Source: Paenibacillaceae bacterium UBA6304
GTDB taxonomy: Bacteria > Bacillota > Bacilli > Paenibacillales > Paenibacillaceae
Assembly (NCBI GenBank): GCA_002439285.1
Contig: DJTQ01000204.1
Coordinates: 1-11,912, forward strand
Length of the DNA stretch: 11,912 bases
Reading direction: 5' to 3'
Made by a program: the position numbers and the translations under genes. Positions 1-6,136 of the stretch are shown here, in pieces. How positions within the stretch are numbered: position 1 is the stretch's first letter; each line of letters begins with the position of its first letter. The notes beneath the pieces were generated by a model that saw only the letters and a list, made by a program, of their open reading frames with translations, was not told the DNA's origin and did no database searches.

Positions 1-1319
1 TGACGAACATTGATTCAGGACGTTATCTCGACCATCTTCGTCAATTGGACCCCGTTCGGATTAACGGGAAGGTAACCCAGGTTATCGGGCTTATGGTTGA
101 ATCCGAGGGGCCGGATGCTAGCATCGGTGACGTTTGCTACATCTATCCGAGTAAATCATCCCAACCTCTGCAAGCGGAAGTCGTTGGGTTCCGTGACAAT
201 AAAGTGCTTCTGATGCCGCTCGGGGAACTGACATCAATCGGTCCCGGTAGCGACGTCGTTGGTACGGGTAAGCCTTTAAGCGTTCAGGTGGGTTCGGAGT
301 TGTTGGGCAAAGTACTGGACGGTTTGGGCCAGCCGTTGGATGGCTCGGTGCTTCCGTCGCGCATGGGGCATTATTCCACGACTAACAAGCCCATGAATCC
401 TTTGAACAGACCTCGCGTGGCGGAGCCGATCAGCATTGGCGTAAGGGCGATCGATGGACTGCTTACGATCGGCAAAGGACAGCGGGTCGGGATCTTTGCC
501 GGTTCCGGTGTCGGAAAGAGTACTCTTATGGGAATGATCGCCCGTAACACGGCGGCGGATGTCAATGTCATCGCCCTGGTAGGGGAACGGGGGCGCGAGG
601 TACTGGACTTTATCGAACGCGATCTTGGACCCGAAGGCTTGGAACGTTCCGTCGTCATTGTGGCGACTTCCGATCAGCCGGCGTTGATTCGGATGAAGGG
701 AGCGCTTATTGCGACTTCCATAGCTGAGTATTTCCGCGACAGAGGACTCAATGTCATGCTGATGATGGATTCGGTAACACGTTATGCGATGGCGCTTCGG
801 GAAGTCGGTCTCGCGGTCGGCGAGCCTCCGGCTATGCGGGGATATACTCCGTCCGTCTTTGCGGCTCTGCCGAAACTGATGGAACGGGCGGGCACCGGCC
901 CGACCGGTTCAATTACCGCTTTTTACACGGTACTGGTTGACGGGGATGATATGAATGAACCGATCGCCGATGCGGTGCGCGGGATATTGGACGGTCATAT
1001 CGTACTAAACCGGAATATAGCCAATAAAGGTCATTTTCCGGCCATAGATATTCTCGCTAGCATCAGCCGGGTCATGAAGGATATCGTGACCGATGAACAG
1101 AATGATGCCGCGGAGAATTTAAAGCGTCTGCTGGCCGTATATAAGGATTCCGAGGATCTCATTAATATCGGGGCCTACCAACAGGGCTCGAATGCGGAAA
1201 TTGATGAAGCGATTAGCTATATCCAAAGTATATGGGGATTTTCCAGACAGAAAGTGGACGAAAAAGTAACGCTGCCCGAAGCACAAGCAAGATTAATTTC
1301 CGAATTTGCGAGGAGATGA
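1..1319 (+). CDS. fliI: Flagellum-specific export ATPase FliI (first base of start codon outside window)
   Basis: FliI is the cytoplasmic ATPase of the flagellar type III export apparatus; it forms a ring related to F1-ATPase beta subunits and helps deliver substrates to the export gate. The reading frame is open to the left edge. Positions 1-2 are 'tg' followed in frame by codons for TNIDSGRYLDHLRQLDPVR, so the true start is probably an NTG codon whose first base lies just outside, giving about 439 residues, close to the B. subtilis length as I recall it. The TTG at 45 is internal. In 439-residue numbering the Walker A P-loop AGSGVGKST is at about 167-175, the segment ALVGERGREV at about 192-201, and the Walker B strand LMLMMDSVTRYA with the SVTRYA signature at about 253-263. 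FliJ starts 10 bases downstream. Family assignment is essentially certain; only the exact start is inferred. Confidence 0.97.
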   Translation, partial: TNIDSGRYLDHLRQLDPVRINGKVTQVIGLMVESEGPDASIGDVCYIYPSKSSQPLQAEVVGFRDNKVLLMPLGELTSIGPGSDVVGTGKPLSVQVGSELLGKVLDGLGQPLDGSVLPSRMGHYSTTNKPMNPLNRPRVAEPISIGVRAIDGLLTIGKGQRVGIFAGSGVGKSTLMGMIARNTAADVNVIALVGERGREVLDFIERDLGPEGLERSVVIVATSDQPALIRMKGALIATSIAEYFRDRGLNVMLMMDSVTRYAMALREVGLAVGEPPAMRGYTPSVFAALPKLMERAGTGPTGSITAFYTVLVDGDDMNEPIADAVRGILDGHIVLNRNIANKGHFPAIDILASISRVMKDIVTDEQNDAAENLKRLLAVYKDSEDLINIGAYQQGSNAEIDEAISYIQSIWGFSRQKVDEKVTLPEAQARLISEFARR

Positions 1320-1329
1320 CGGTTAGAGG

Positions 1330-1773
1330 ATGAGATTCCGTTACGTTTATCAGAAAGTCGTGGACTTGAAGTCCAATGAGAAGACTCAGGCAGAATGGAT
1401 GCTCTCGGCGGCGGTTGGTGTTCTTCAGGCGGAACAATGTTCATTAGAGCAACTGCTGGAGGAACGCACCCGGATGCACTCGGTCATTCAGACCGAGATG
1501 GAGAATAAGGCATCCATGATCAAACTGCAGGAGCTTCAACGTTATATGGATTATCTCGAAGGTTGCATTAACCGGAAAATCGGAGATGTGAAGCGGGCAG
1601 AAGTTAATGTCGACCATAAAAAAACGGTACTCAGCGGGAAAATGCTGGACGAAAAAGTATGGTTGAAGGCAAAAGAGAAAGCAAAGGACAAATATCAGCA
1701 GGAAATGCTTCTTCGGGAACAAAACGAACTGGATGAGATGGCAACAGTCCGGTTCGCCATGAGAGCCCGTTAA
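1330..1773 (+). CDS. fliJ: Flagellar export protein FliJ
   Basis: FliJ is a small soluble coiled-coil protein. In the family it inserts as a stalk into the FliI hexamer, contacts FlhA, and acts as an escort for export chaperones. The 147-residue product is almost entirely charged and helical, beginning MRFRYVYQKVVDLKSNEKTQ, with no signal peptide or membrane segment. The C-terminal part has the usual basic-then-acidic FliJ pattern (DEKVWLKAKEKAKDKYQQEM, then REQNELDEMATVRF). The length matches B. subtilis FliJ. The ATG lies 10 bases after the fliI stop. An AGGAG at 1311-1315 inside the end of fliI and a weak TAGAGG just before the start suggest translation coupled to fliI. Its position directly after fliI supports the call, since FliJ sequences themselves diverge strongly. 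Confidence 0.92.
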   Translation: MRFRYVYQKVVDLKSNEKTQAEWMLSAAVGVLQAEQCSLEQLLEERTRMHSVIQTEMENKASMIKLQELQRYMDYLEGCINRKIGDVKRAEVNVDHKKTVLSGKMLDEKVWLKAKEKAKDKYQQEMLLREQNELDEMATVRFAMRAR

Positions 1774-1801
1774 AGGAGTTAGGGCCCTGAATGGGTTTGC
1801 G

Positions 1802-1809
1802 AAGGAGGG
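1802..1809 (+). promoter_or_regulatory. Ribosome binding site deciding the ylxF-like start
   Basis: AAGGAGGG at 1802-1809 abuts an ATG at 1810 with no spacer, but sits 6-7 bases before a second in-frame ATG at 1816. Normal SD spacing therefore favours 1816 (protein beginning MARTELDEE) over 1810 (MKMARTELDEE). Confidence 0.75.
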
Positions 1810-1815
1810 ATGAAG

Positions 1816-2760
1816 ATGGCACGGACGGAATTGGATGAGGAACTGGAGGAATCCGGGGGAGGCTTTTCAAAGTTTCTGTTCTTTATGACCCCAATTTTGT
1901 TTACTGTCGTTTTGTTGGCTGTGCTGCTTACGTTGTTCAGTCCTAGTTTTAAGAACACGATGTTAGAAATCGGGGATAAGATCCCGTTTATTAACAAGAT
2001 CATTCCGGATCCGGAATTGAGTGATAAGGATAAGGAAAAGGCAGAGGACAAAAAGGCTGTAGAAAAGAAGCAGGAAGAGAGCACAAAAGCTACTTTAAAC
2101 CAGCTGAAGGAACAAGTAGCGAAGCAGGAAGCGGAATTGGAAGAGGCGGGGCGTCAGGTCGCCGAGAAAGACAGCAAGTTGAAAGATTTGGAGACTCAGC
2201 TTGAAACCGCCCAGCAGCAAGCGACCGATGAGAAAGTAGCAGAGGAACAGGCTGCATATCAGAAAGAGGTTAAGAAGTTGGCGCAGATTTATTCTGAGAT
2301 GAGCCCGAGTAAGGCCGCTGCGATCTTTGATAAGCTGACGACCGATGAAACGCTGCAGATGTTCAGCGTGATGAGTAATGAGAGCAAGGTAGCGATATTA
2401 GAGAAGATGGATCCGCAAAAAGCGGCTGACATCTCAATTATGCTGAAAGACGTGAAACCTTCAGAAGATCTGGCGATTGCCGCATTACAGTCACGGCTCA
2501 AAAAAGAAGCCGCTGACGAAACCCCGGCTCAATCGTCGGGTGTTGCACTGGATGAGACGCAGTTGAGCCAAACCTTTGGCTCCATGTCTGCGGATGCAGC
2601 TTCCAAGCTGATCATTCAGACATACAAAATCACCCCCGAGAAGGCTTTGAAAATTCTAAAGGCAGTAAATGATACGACTCGCTCTAAAATATTGGACGCC
2701 ATGACCAAAGAAGACGAGAAGCTGTCGGTCAAAATCGTGAATCAACTCGTAAGCAAATAG
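1816..2760 (+). CDS. ylxF: MotE/YlxF-like membrane-anchored coiled-coil protein with MgtE_N-like repeats
   Basis: This 314-residue protein occupies the place of B. subtilis ylxF, between fliJ and fliK. It has an acidic N terminus, one hydrophobic segment at about residues 20-41 (FLFFMTPILFTVVLLAVLLT), a long charged coiled coil at about 70-156, and a C-terminal region of two similar helical blocks (about 159-211 and 254-312). The first block, with YSEMSPSKAAAIFDKL and KVAILEKMDPQKAADI, looks like the MgtE N-terminal / FliG-middle type repeat found in MotE-family proteins. MotE of rhizobia is reported as a periplasmic chaperone for the motor protein MotC; a stator- or switch-related role here is only an inference from that family and the operon position. 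The start at 1816 is chosen on SD spacing; 1810 is the alternative. No catalytic residues are recognised. Confidence 0.8.
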   Translation: MARTELDEELEESGGGFSKFLFFMTPILFTVVLLAVLLTLFSPSFKNTMLEIGDKIPFINKIIPDPELSDKDKEKAEDKKAVEKKQEESTKATLNQLKEQVAKQEAELEEAGRQVAEKDSKLKDLETQLETAQQQATDEKVAEEQAAYQKEVKKLAQIYSEMSPSKAAAIFDKLTTDETLQMFSVMSNESKVAILEKMDPQKAADISIMLKDVKPSEDLAIAALQSRLKKEAADETPAQSSGVALDETQLSQTFGSMSADAASKLIIQTYKITPEKALKILKAVNDTTRSKILDAMTKEDEKLSVKIVNQLVSK

Positions 2761-2772
2761 TACTTCTAACTT

Positions 2773-2784
2773 GAAAGGAGGTGA
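2773..2784 (+). promoter_or_regulatory. Perfect Shine-Dalgarno of fliK
   Basis: GAAAGGAGGTGA matches the complement of the usual Bacillota 16S rRNA 3' end over 12 consecutive bases. A GTG at 2781 lies inside this site and so cannot be the start. The in-frame ATG at 2793, 8 bases after the site, is therefore the initiator. Confidence 0.9.
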
Positions 2785-2792
2785 AAAAGAAA

Positions 2793-4208
2793 ATGAGCCA
2801 AACATTATCCAATGTATCGACAGGATCAGCAGTAGGGGGATTGTGGTATGGGTCTGGAGGCAAAAATGTATCTGCTCAAGGAGCGGTTACGTCCTTTGAT
2901 CAAACCTTGCTTTCGATGATGTCCGGCGGCCTCAAATCGCAGGAAGGACAGCTTTCCTCACAGTTGGCCATGCTGGCGGGGCTGGTGGAGACGGGTGAAG
3001 GGGTAGTGGCTGAAGGTGAAGAAGGCGGCTTGGATGGACTACTTCAAGGATTGCTGGAACAATTGGATCAGTTAGACCAAGCGTTGATAGACAATCCGGA
3101 CCTGCTTGCCGTACTGCAAGGCTGGATACAAAATGTGCAACAATTCCTGCAGAATCATGCTTCAGAACAACCTGCGGAAAACGGGGGTACCGGGACTTTA
3201 CTTCCGGAACTGGCAGAGCATCCTCAAACGGTGCGATTCTCGGTTCAAGATGCATTGTTGCAGCTTGCGGCATTATCAGGTGCCCAGAATTCGGCGGCAA
3301 CGGCTTCGGCAGCGAATTCTCTACAGGCCACGGCCATGATGGAGTCACTCCAAAGTCTTATGACTGCTGCTGGCTTGAACAATGATGTTAAATCGGCTAA
3401 TGGCAAGCAGACAGAGAACCTGTTGAATTCAAAAGGCATCGCGCTGAATGAGCAATCGGCTGTGTCGAGCCAGAGCGGACAAGCAATAGGCATAAAGGCT
3501 GGGGATAACCTAAACCAGGTTCTTACTTCGAGTGCTGATGGTGATGTGACCATCAAAACCGGTGCGGCGAGCAGTTCGACGATTATGGCAACCGGTGAGG
3601 AAGCGGCGCTAGACGATAATGCGTCGTCAGAAGGCGATCATTCATTAAGTTCCGGAAACATTGTGACCGCAGGTCAACTTGCACTTCGAGATAGTGCAGC
3701 TTCAGCGGTTAAACCTGCAGCGCCTCAAGTTCCTGTAGAGAAATTCGGACAGGAAATGAGCCGGTTTCTGATCAATAAACTCGAGATCGTAAAAGCGGGT
3801 GGGATGTCCGAAGCAAGAATATCCCTTAATCCGGAGCATTTAGGGCAGGTTGACGTAAAGATTACGATGCAAAACGGACAGATGGTAGCGCAATTCGTGA
3901 CGGAGCATGCATTTGCAAAGGAATCGCTTGAATCTCAAATGGCGCAACTGAGAACGGCTTTGCAATCTCAAGGCCTTCAGGTTGGCAAGCTCGAAGTGAC
4001 GCAGAACGCTTCTTTATCCTCTCATATGTATCAGGATGGCCGTCAACAAGGCAACGGTACGAATCAGCAGCAACAACATGGAAAACGCCGGGAAACGGTC
4101 CTTGAAGAGGAATTGATCGGAATTCATGATTTGAATGATGAGTGGAATGAGTGGATTTCCGGAATCCGAGAAAGAGAAACGGGTAGTTCGTTTGTGGCAA
4201 AAGCCTAG
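2793..4208 (+). CDS. fliK: Flagellar hook-length control protein FliK
   Basis: FliK is the exported molecular ruler that sets hook length and triggers the FlhB-mediated switch from rod/hook to filament export. The 471-residue product has a long, low-complexity N-terminal and central part rich in Q, S, A and G, typical of the extended ruler region, and no membrane segment. The C-terminal Flg_hook (substrate-specificity switch) domain lies at about 322-404: it includes MSRFLINKLEIVKAGGMSEA, the hallmark LNPEHLGQVDVKI at about 345-357, and the helix SLESQMAQLRTALQSQGLQV. After it come a Gln-rich patch (NQQQQHGKRRE) and a charged tail with LNDEWNEWI. Identity rests on the C-terminal domain and on the gene's position just before flgD. 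The start at 2793 follows a perfect SD. flgD begins 21 bases downstream. Confidence 0.93.
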   Translation: MSQTLSNVSTGSAVGGLWYGSGGKNVSAQGAVTSFDQTLLSMMSGGLKSQEGQLSSQLAMLAGLVETGEGVVAEGEEGGLDGLLQGLLEQLDQLDQALIDNPDLLAVLQGWIQNVQQFLQNHASEQPAENGGTGTLLPELAEHPQTVRFSVQDALLQLAALSGAQNSAATASAANSLQATAMMESLQSLMTAAGLNNDVKSANGKQTENLLNSKGIALNEQSAVSSQSGQAIGIKAGDNLNQVLTSSADGDVTIKTGAASSSTIMATGEEAALDDNASSEGDHSLSSGNIVTAGQLALRDSAASAVKPAAPQVPVEKFGQEMSRFLINKLEIVKAGGMSEARISLNPEHLGQVDVKITMQNGQMVAQFVTEHAFAKESLESQMAQLRTALQSQGLQVGKLEVTQNASLSSHMYQDGRQQGNGTNQQQQHGKRRETVLEEELIGIHDLNDEWNEWISGIRERETGSSFVAKA

Positions 4209-4210
4209 GT

Positions 4211-4219
4211 GAAAGGAGG
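4211..4219 (+). promoter_or_regulatory. Shine-Dalgarno deciding the flgD start
   Basis: GAAAGGAGG at 4211-4219 directly follows the fliK stop codon. It overlaps a possible GTG start at 4209 and sits 10 bases before the in-frame ATG at 4230. The protein therefore should begin MADAITTG. Confidence 0.85.
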
Positions 4220-4229
4220 AGAGCAAGCG

Positions 4230-4781
4230 ATGGCAGACGCAATAACAACGGGTGTGATGTGGCCTAACTATGCTACAGAAAATGTTACAAAAGCCAGCAA
4301 GAAAGATAATCAACTCGGCAAAGATGAGTTTTTGAAGCTGATGATGGCTCAAATGCAGTACCAGGATCCTTTGTCACCTATGGATAACTCTCAAATGATT
4401 GCCCAGATGGCTCAATTCACTTCCGTCGAACAATTGGCTAACATCTCTAGCCAGCTCACTGCTATGAGTCAGTCGTTGGGCAATAGCTCGGGACTTATCG
4501 GCAAAATGGTTAGCTGGGTCGGTGAGACCAAGACAGGCAATTACGACATATCCACAGGGAAGGCCGAAGTGATTCAAACGGTGGAGAGCGGTGTGGTTGA
4601 TTCCATTATCGTGCGCGGCGGAACTCATTATGTGAAGGTTGGCGGAAAAGAAATTGAACTTTCCGATATTCAGCAAGTGGAGAATGTCCCGGAGCCGGAG
4701 GAACCTTCAGAAGAAGTCGGAGATCCATCTAATTCAGGATCCGGTAACGGAGGTGCAGGGGAAGGGGCGGATGCACAATGA
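4230..4781 (+). CDS. flgD: Flagellar hook-capping (scaffolding) protein FlgD
   Basis: FlgD caps the growing hook and guides polymerisation of hook subunits exported through the channel. The 183-residue product carries the FlgD hallmark at about residues 29-69: LGKDEFLKLMMAQMQYQDPL, then SPMDNSQMIAQMAQFTSVEQ. A beta-rich segment follows (GLIGKMVSWVGE, VVDSIIVRGGTHYVKVGGKE). The protein ends in an acidic then Gly/Ser-rich tail at about 151-183 (PEPEEPSEEV, GSGNGGAGEGADAQ). It is shorter than enteric FlgD, so the usual Ig-like insertion appears absent, as in other Bacillota; the tail is probably disordered. The TGA stop overlaps the ATG of the next gene (ATGA), indicating translational coupling. 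The start at 4230 is fixed by the strong SD. Confidence 0.95.
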   Translation: MADAITTGVMWPNYATENVTKASKKDNQLGKDEFLKLMMAQMQYQDPLSPMDNSQMIAQMAQFTSVEQLANISSQLTAMSQSLGNSSGLIGKMVSWVGETKTGNYDISTGKAEVIQTVESGVVDSIIVRGGTHYVKVGGKEIELSDIQQVENVPEPEEPSEEVGDPSNSGSGNGGAGEGADAQ

Positions 4782-5161
4782 ACGATCCCGTCCGCATTGG
4801 GAATTTATATCCCGGCCGAATTCAGCCTAATGCCTTAACTCAGAACAGAACGGCCAAATCTGCGGAAACGCAGGTAACGGCGTTCAAGGATCTGCTTCAA
4901 AACCGCCTTCTGCATTTCAGTAATCATGCGGTTAAGCGTCTTGAACAGAGAGGTATTGAACTGAAACCCGAGCAATTGAATCAGATTGAATCGGCAATCG
5001 ATAGCGCTGCCGCTAAGGGAGCGAAGGATTCTTTGATTCTGATGAAAGATATGGCTCTTATCGTCAATGTCAATAACCGTACGGTTGTGACGGCGATGGA
5101 CGGCAGCAGCATGAAAGACAATGTATTTACTCAAATCGACAGTGCCGTAATCATCTCTTAG
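4778..5161 (+). CDS. Conserved flagellar-operon protein, TIGR02530 family
   Basis: This 127-residue soluble protein lies between flgD and the hook gene, the classic site of the 'flagellar operon protein' TIGR02530 family, whose biochemical role is not established to my knowledge. After a variable N terminus with a basic stretch (PNALTQNRTAKSAETQ), the conserved core starts at about residue 46: FSNHAVKRLEQRGIEL, a helix (KPEQLNQIESAIDSAAAKGA), then strands KDSLILMKDMALIVNVNNR and TVVTAMDG. There is no signal peptide or membrane helix, so it is either cytoplasmic or exported through the flagellar apparatus. Its ATG overlaps the flgD stop (ATGA), so synthesis is probably coupled to that of the hook cap. 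A hook-assembly role is inferred from context only. A 109-base gap with secondary structure follows. Confidence 0.85.
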   Translation: MNDPVRIGNLYPGRIQPNALTQNRTAKSAETQVTAFKDLLQNRLLHFSNHAVKRLEQRGIELKPEQLNQIESAIDSAAAKGAKDSLILMKDMALIVNVNNRTVVTAMDGSSMKDNVFTQIDSAVIIS

Positions 5162-5194
5162 TCCATATGGCTGGCCCGGATTCGGAAAGCCAAG

Positions 5195-5222
5195 ATGGCC
5201 GCTGATCGACCGATGCGGTCAT
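5195..5222 (+). other. Stem-loop upstream of the hook gene
   Basis: ATGGCCGC at 5195-5202 pairs with GCGGTCAT at 5215-5222, giving 8 bp with one G-U pair. Inside it, ATC (5205-5207) can pair with GAT (5212-5214) around a GACC loop, leaving a TG bulge. There is no U-run after it, so it is not a standard terminator. An RNA processing or stabilising role is inference. Its 3' arm shares three bases with the palindrome at 5220-5235. Confidence 0.5.
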
Positions 5223-5235
5223 AGTTATAACTATG
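5220..5235. repeat. Perfect 16-bp palindrome upstream of the hook gene
   Basis: CATAGTTATAACTATG is identical to its own reverse complement over all 16 bases. It lies in the 109-base non-coding gap, with its right edge 35 bases before the hook ATG. It could be an operator for a dimeric DNA-binding protein, or in RNA a 6-bp hairpin with a TATA loop. I recognise no known regulator site in it. Confidence 0.6.
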
Positions 5236-5270
5236 TTCTATAAACTTTAATCCTAGGAGGAATTTGTAAA

Positions 5271-6089
5271 ATGTTAAGATCCATGTATTCGGGCGTTTCC
5301 GGTATGCGCGGTTTCCAAACGAAACTCGACGTCATCGGTAACAATATTGCTAACGTAAACACAGTAGGTTTCAAATCCGGTCGCGTGATGTTCAAAGATA
5401 TTATGAGCCAAACGGTTTCCGGTGTAACCGCAGCAGCTGAGGGCGCAGGAGGTATTAACGCAAAGCAAATCGGACTAGGGGTTTCGATTGGCTCTATTGA
5501 TACCATTCACACGGGCGGCAGTGCCCAGACGACGAACAATCCACTCGATTTGCGGATCGATGGGGACGGGTTTTTCCTGGTCAAGCTATCGGGAGATCAA
5601 GAAGTTCCTTTCCTGACCCGTGCGGGGGATTTCCACCTGGATGCTGCACGTCAGTTGGTCACTTCGGACGGATTCCTCGTGTGCGACGCTGGTGGAGAAC
5701 CGCTTGAAGCGATCGGGGAAGAGGTTACTGCCTTCTCGATTTCGGCAGATGGAACCATCATTCAGAAATTGAGCACAGGTGAAACCGAGGCAGGTGCGCA
5801 AATCGGCGTTGCCAAGGTAACCAACCCGGAAGGTCTGGAGAAAATCGGCGGTAACCTGTATCGCATGACTTTGAATGCGAATGCTGATGGCGAACTTGTT
5901 GCGACGACGGCAAACAATGCCGAAGACGGAACAGGAGCGATCATTTCCGGCCAGTTGGAAATGTCCAACGTCGATCTGACGGGAGAGTTTACCGAAATGA
6001 TCGTTGCCCAACGCGGATTCCAAGCGAACTCCCGTATTATTACTACATCGGATGAAGTGCTGCAGGAAGTCGTTAACCTGAAGCGTTAA
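5271..6089 (+). CDS. flgG: Flagellar hook protein of the FlgE/FlgG family (often annotated FlgG)
   Basis: This 272-residue protein is an axial flagellar subunit. In B. subtilis the equivalent operon gene (264 residues, first called flgG) encodes the hook subunit FlgE, so hook protein is the likeliest role. The N-terminal rod/hook motif is clear: MLRSMYSGVSGMRGFQTKLD, then VIGNNIANVNTVGFKSGRVM. The mid-region has the FlgE/F/G pattern NNPLDLRIDGDGFFLV and FLTRAGDFHLDAARQLVTSD. The C-terminal coiled-coil motif is SNVDLTGEFTEMIVAQRGFQ followed by ANSRIITTSDEVLQEVVNLK. It has no signal peptide, as expected for type III export. The ATG at 5271 follows TAGGAGG (5254-5260) with a 10-base spacer. Codon choice looks like that of a strongly expressed gene. 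Oddly, there is a cysteine at residue 138. Structured non-coding stretches flank it on both sides. A rod function (FlgG proper) cannot be excluded from sequence alone. Confidence 0.92.
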   Translation: MLRSMYSGVSGMRGFQTKLDVIGNNIANVNTVGFKSGRVMFKDIMSQTVSGVTAAAEGAGGINAKQIGLGVSIGSIDTIHTGGSAQTTNNPLDLRIDGDGFFLVKLSGDQEVPFLTRAGDFHLDAARQLVTSDGFLVCDAGGEPLEAIGEEVTAFSISADGTIIQKLSTGETEAGAQIGVAKVTNPEGLEKIGGNLYRMTLNANADGELVATTANNAEDGTGAIISGQLEMSNVDLTGEFTEMIVAQRGFQANSRIITTSDEVLQEVVNLKR

Positions 6090-6098
6090 GATGAAGGA

Positions 6099-6136
6099 TA
6101 GCGGGGGAGGATCACCTGTCTTCCCCCGTTCTATTT
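6099..6136 (+). terminator. Terminator-like GC-rich hairpin after the hook gene
   Basis: A stem of up to 13 bp forms between AGCGGGGGAGGAT (6100-6112) and its partner at 6118-6130 (GTCTTCCCCCGTT), with a 5-base loop CACCT and three G-U pairs; six consecutive G-C pairs form its core. It is followed by TTCTATTT, a moderately U-rich tail interrupted by C and A. It starts about ten bases after the hook stop codon and ends just before the flbD SD, so it lies inside the operon. Partial termination or 3'-end protection of hook mRNA is more plausible than full termination, because essential flagellar genes follow without an evident new promoter. Confidence 0.6.

Noticed and set aside
45..47. TTG at 45 as the start of fliI
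   Set aside because: The frame continues upstream to the window edge with family-like sequence (YLDHLRQLDPVR), and bases 1-2 'tg' fit an NTG start whose first base is outside.
371..658. Antisense open frames opposite fliI, fliK, flgG, fliY and others
   Set aside because: They lack SD sites and recognisable domains, and lie fully inside strongly supported genes on the + strand; they are shadows of coding bias.
2781..2783. GTG at 2781 as the start of fliK
   Set aside because: It lies within the perfect SD; the ATG at 2793 has correct spacing.
4639..4830. 63-codon + strand frame across the end of flgD
   Set aside because: It overlaps two well-supported, coupled genes (flgD and the TIGR02530 gene) in another frame and has no family-like features.
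5167..5205. 12-residue ORF (MAGPDSESQDGR) in the gap before the hook gene
   Set aside because: No Shine-Dalgarno precedes it, and its length is within chance expectation.
5226..5244. Possible internal promoter with -10 elements TATAAC (5226-5231) or TATAAA (5239-5244) before the hook gene
   Set aside because: No acceptable -35 lies 16-18 bases upstream of either, and no SigD-type TAAA-N15-GCCGATAT pattern was found.
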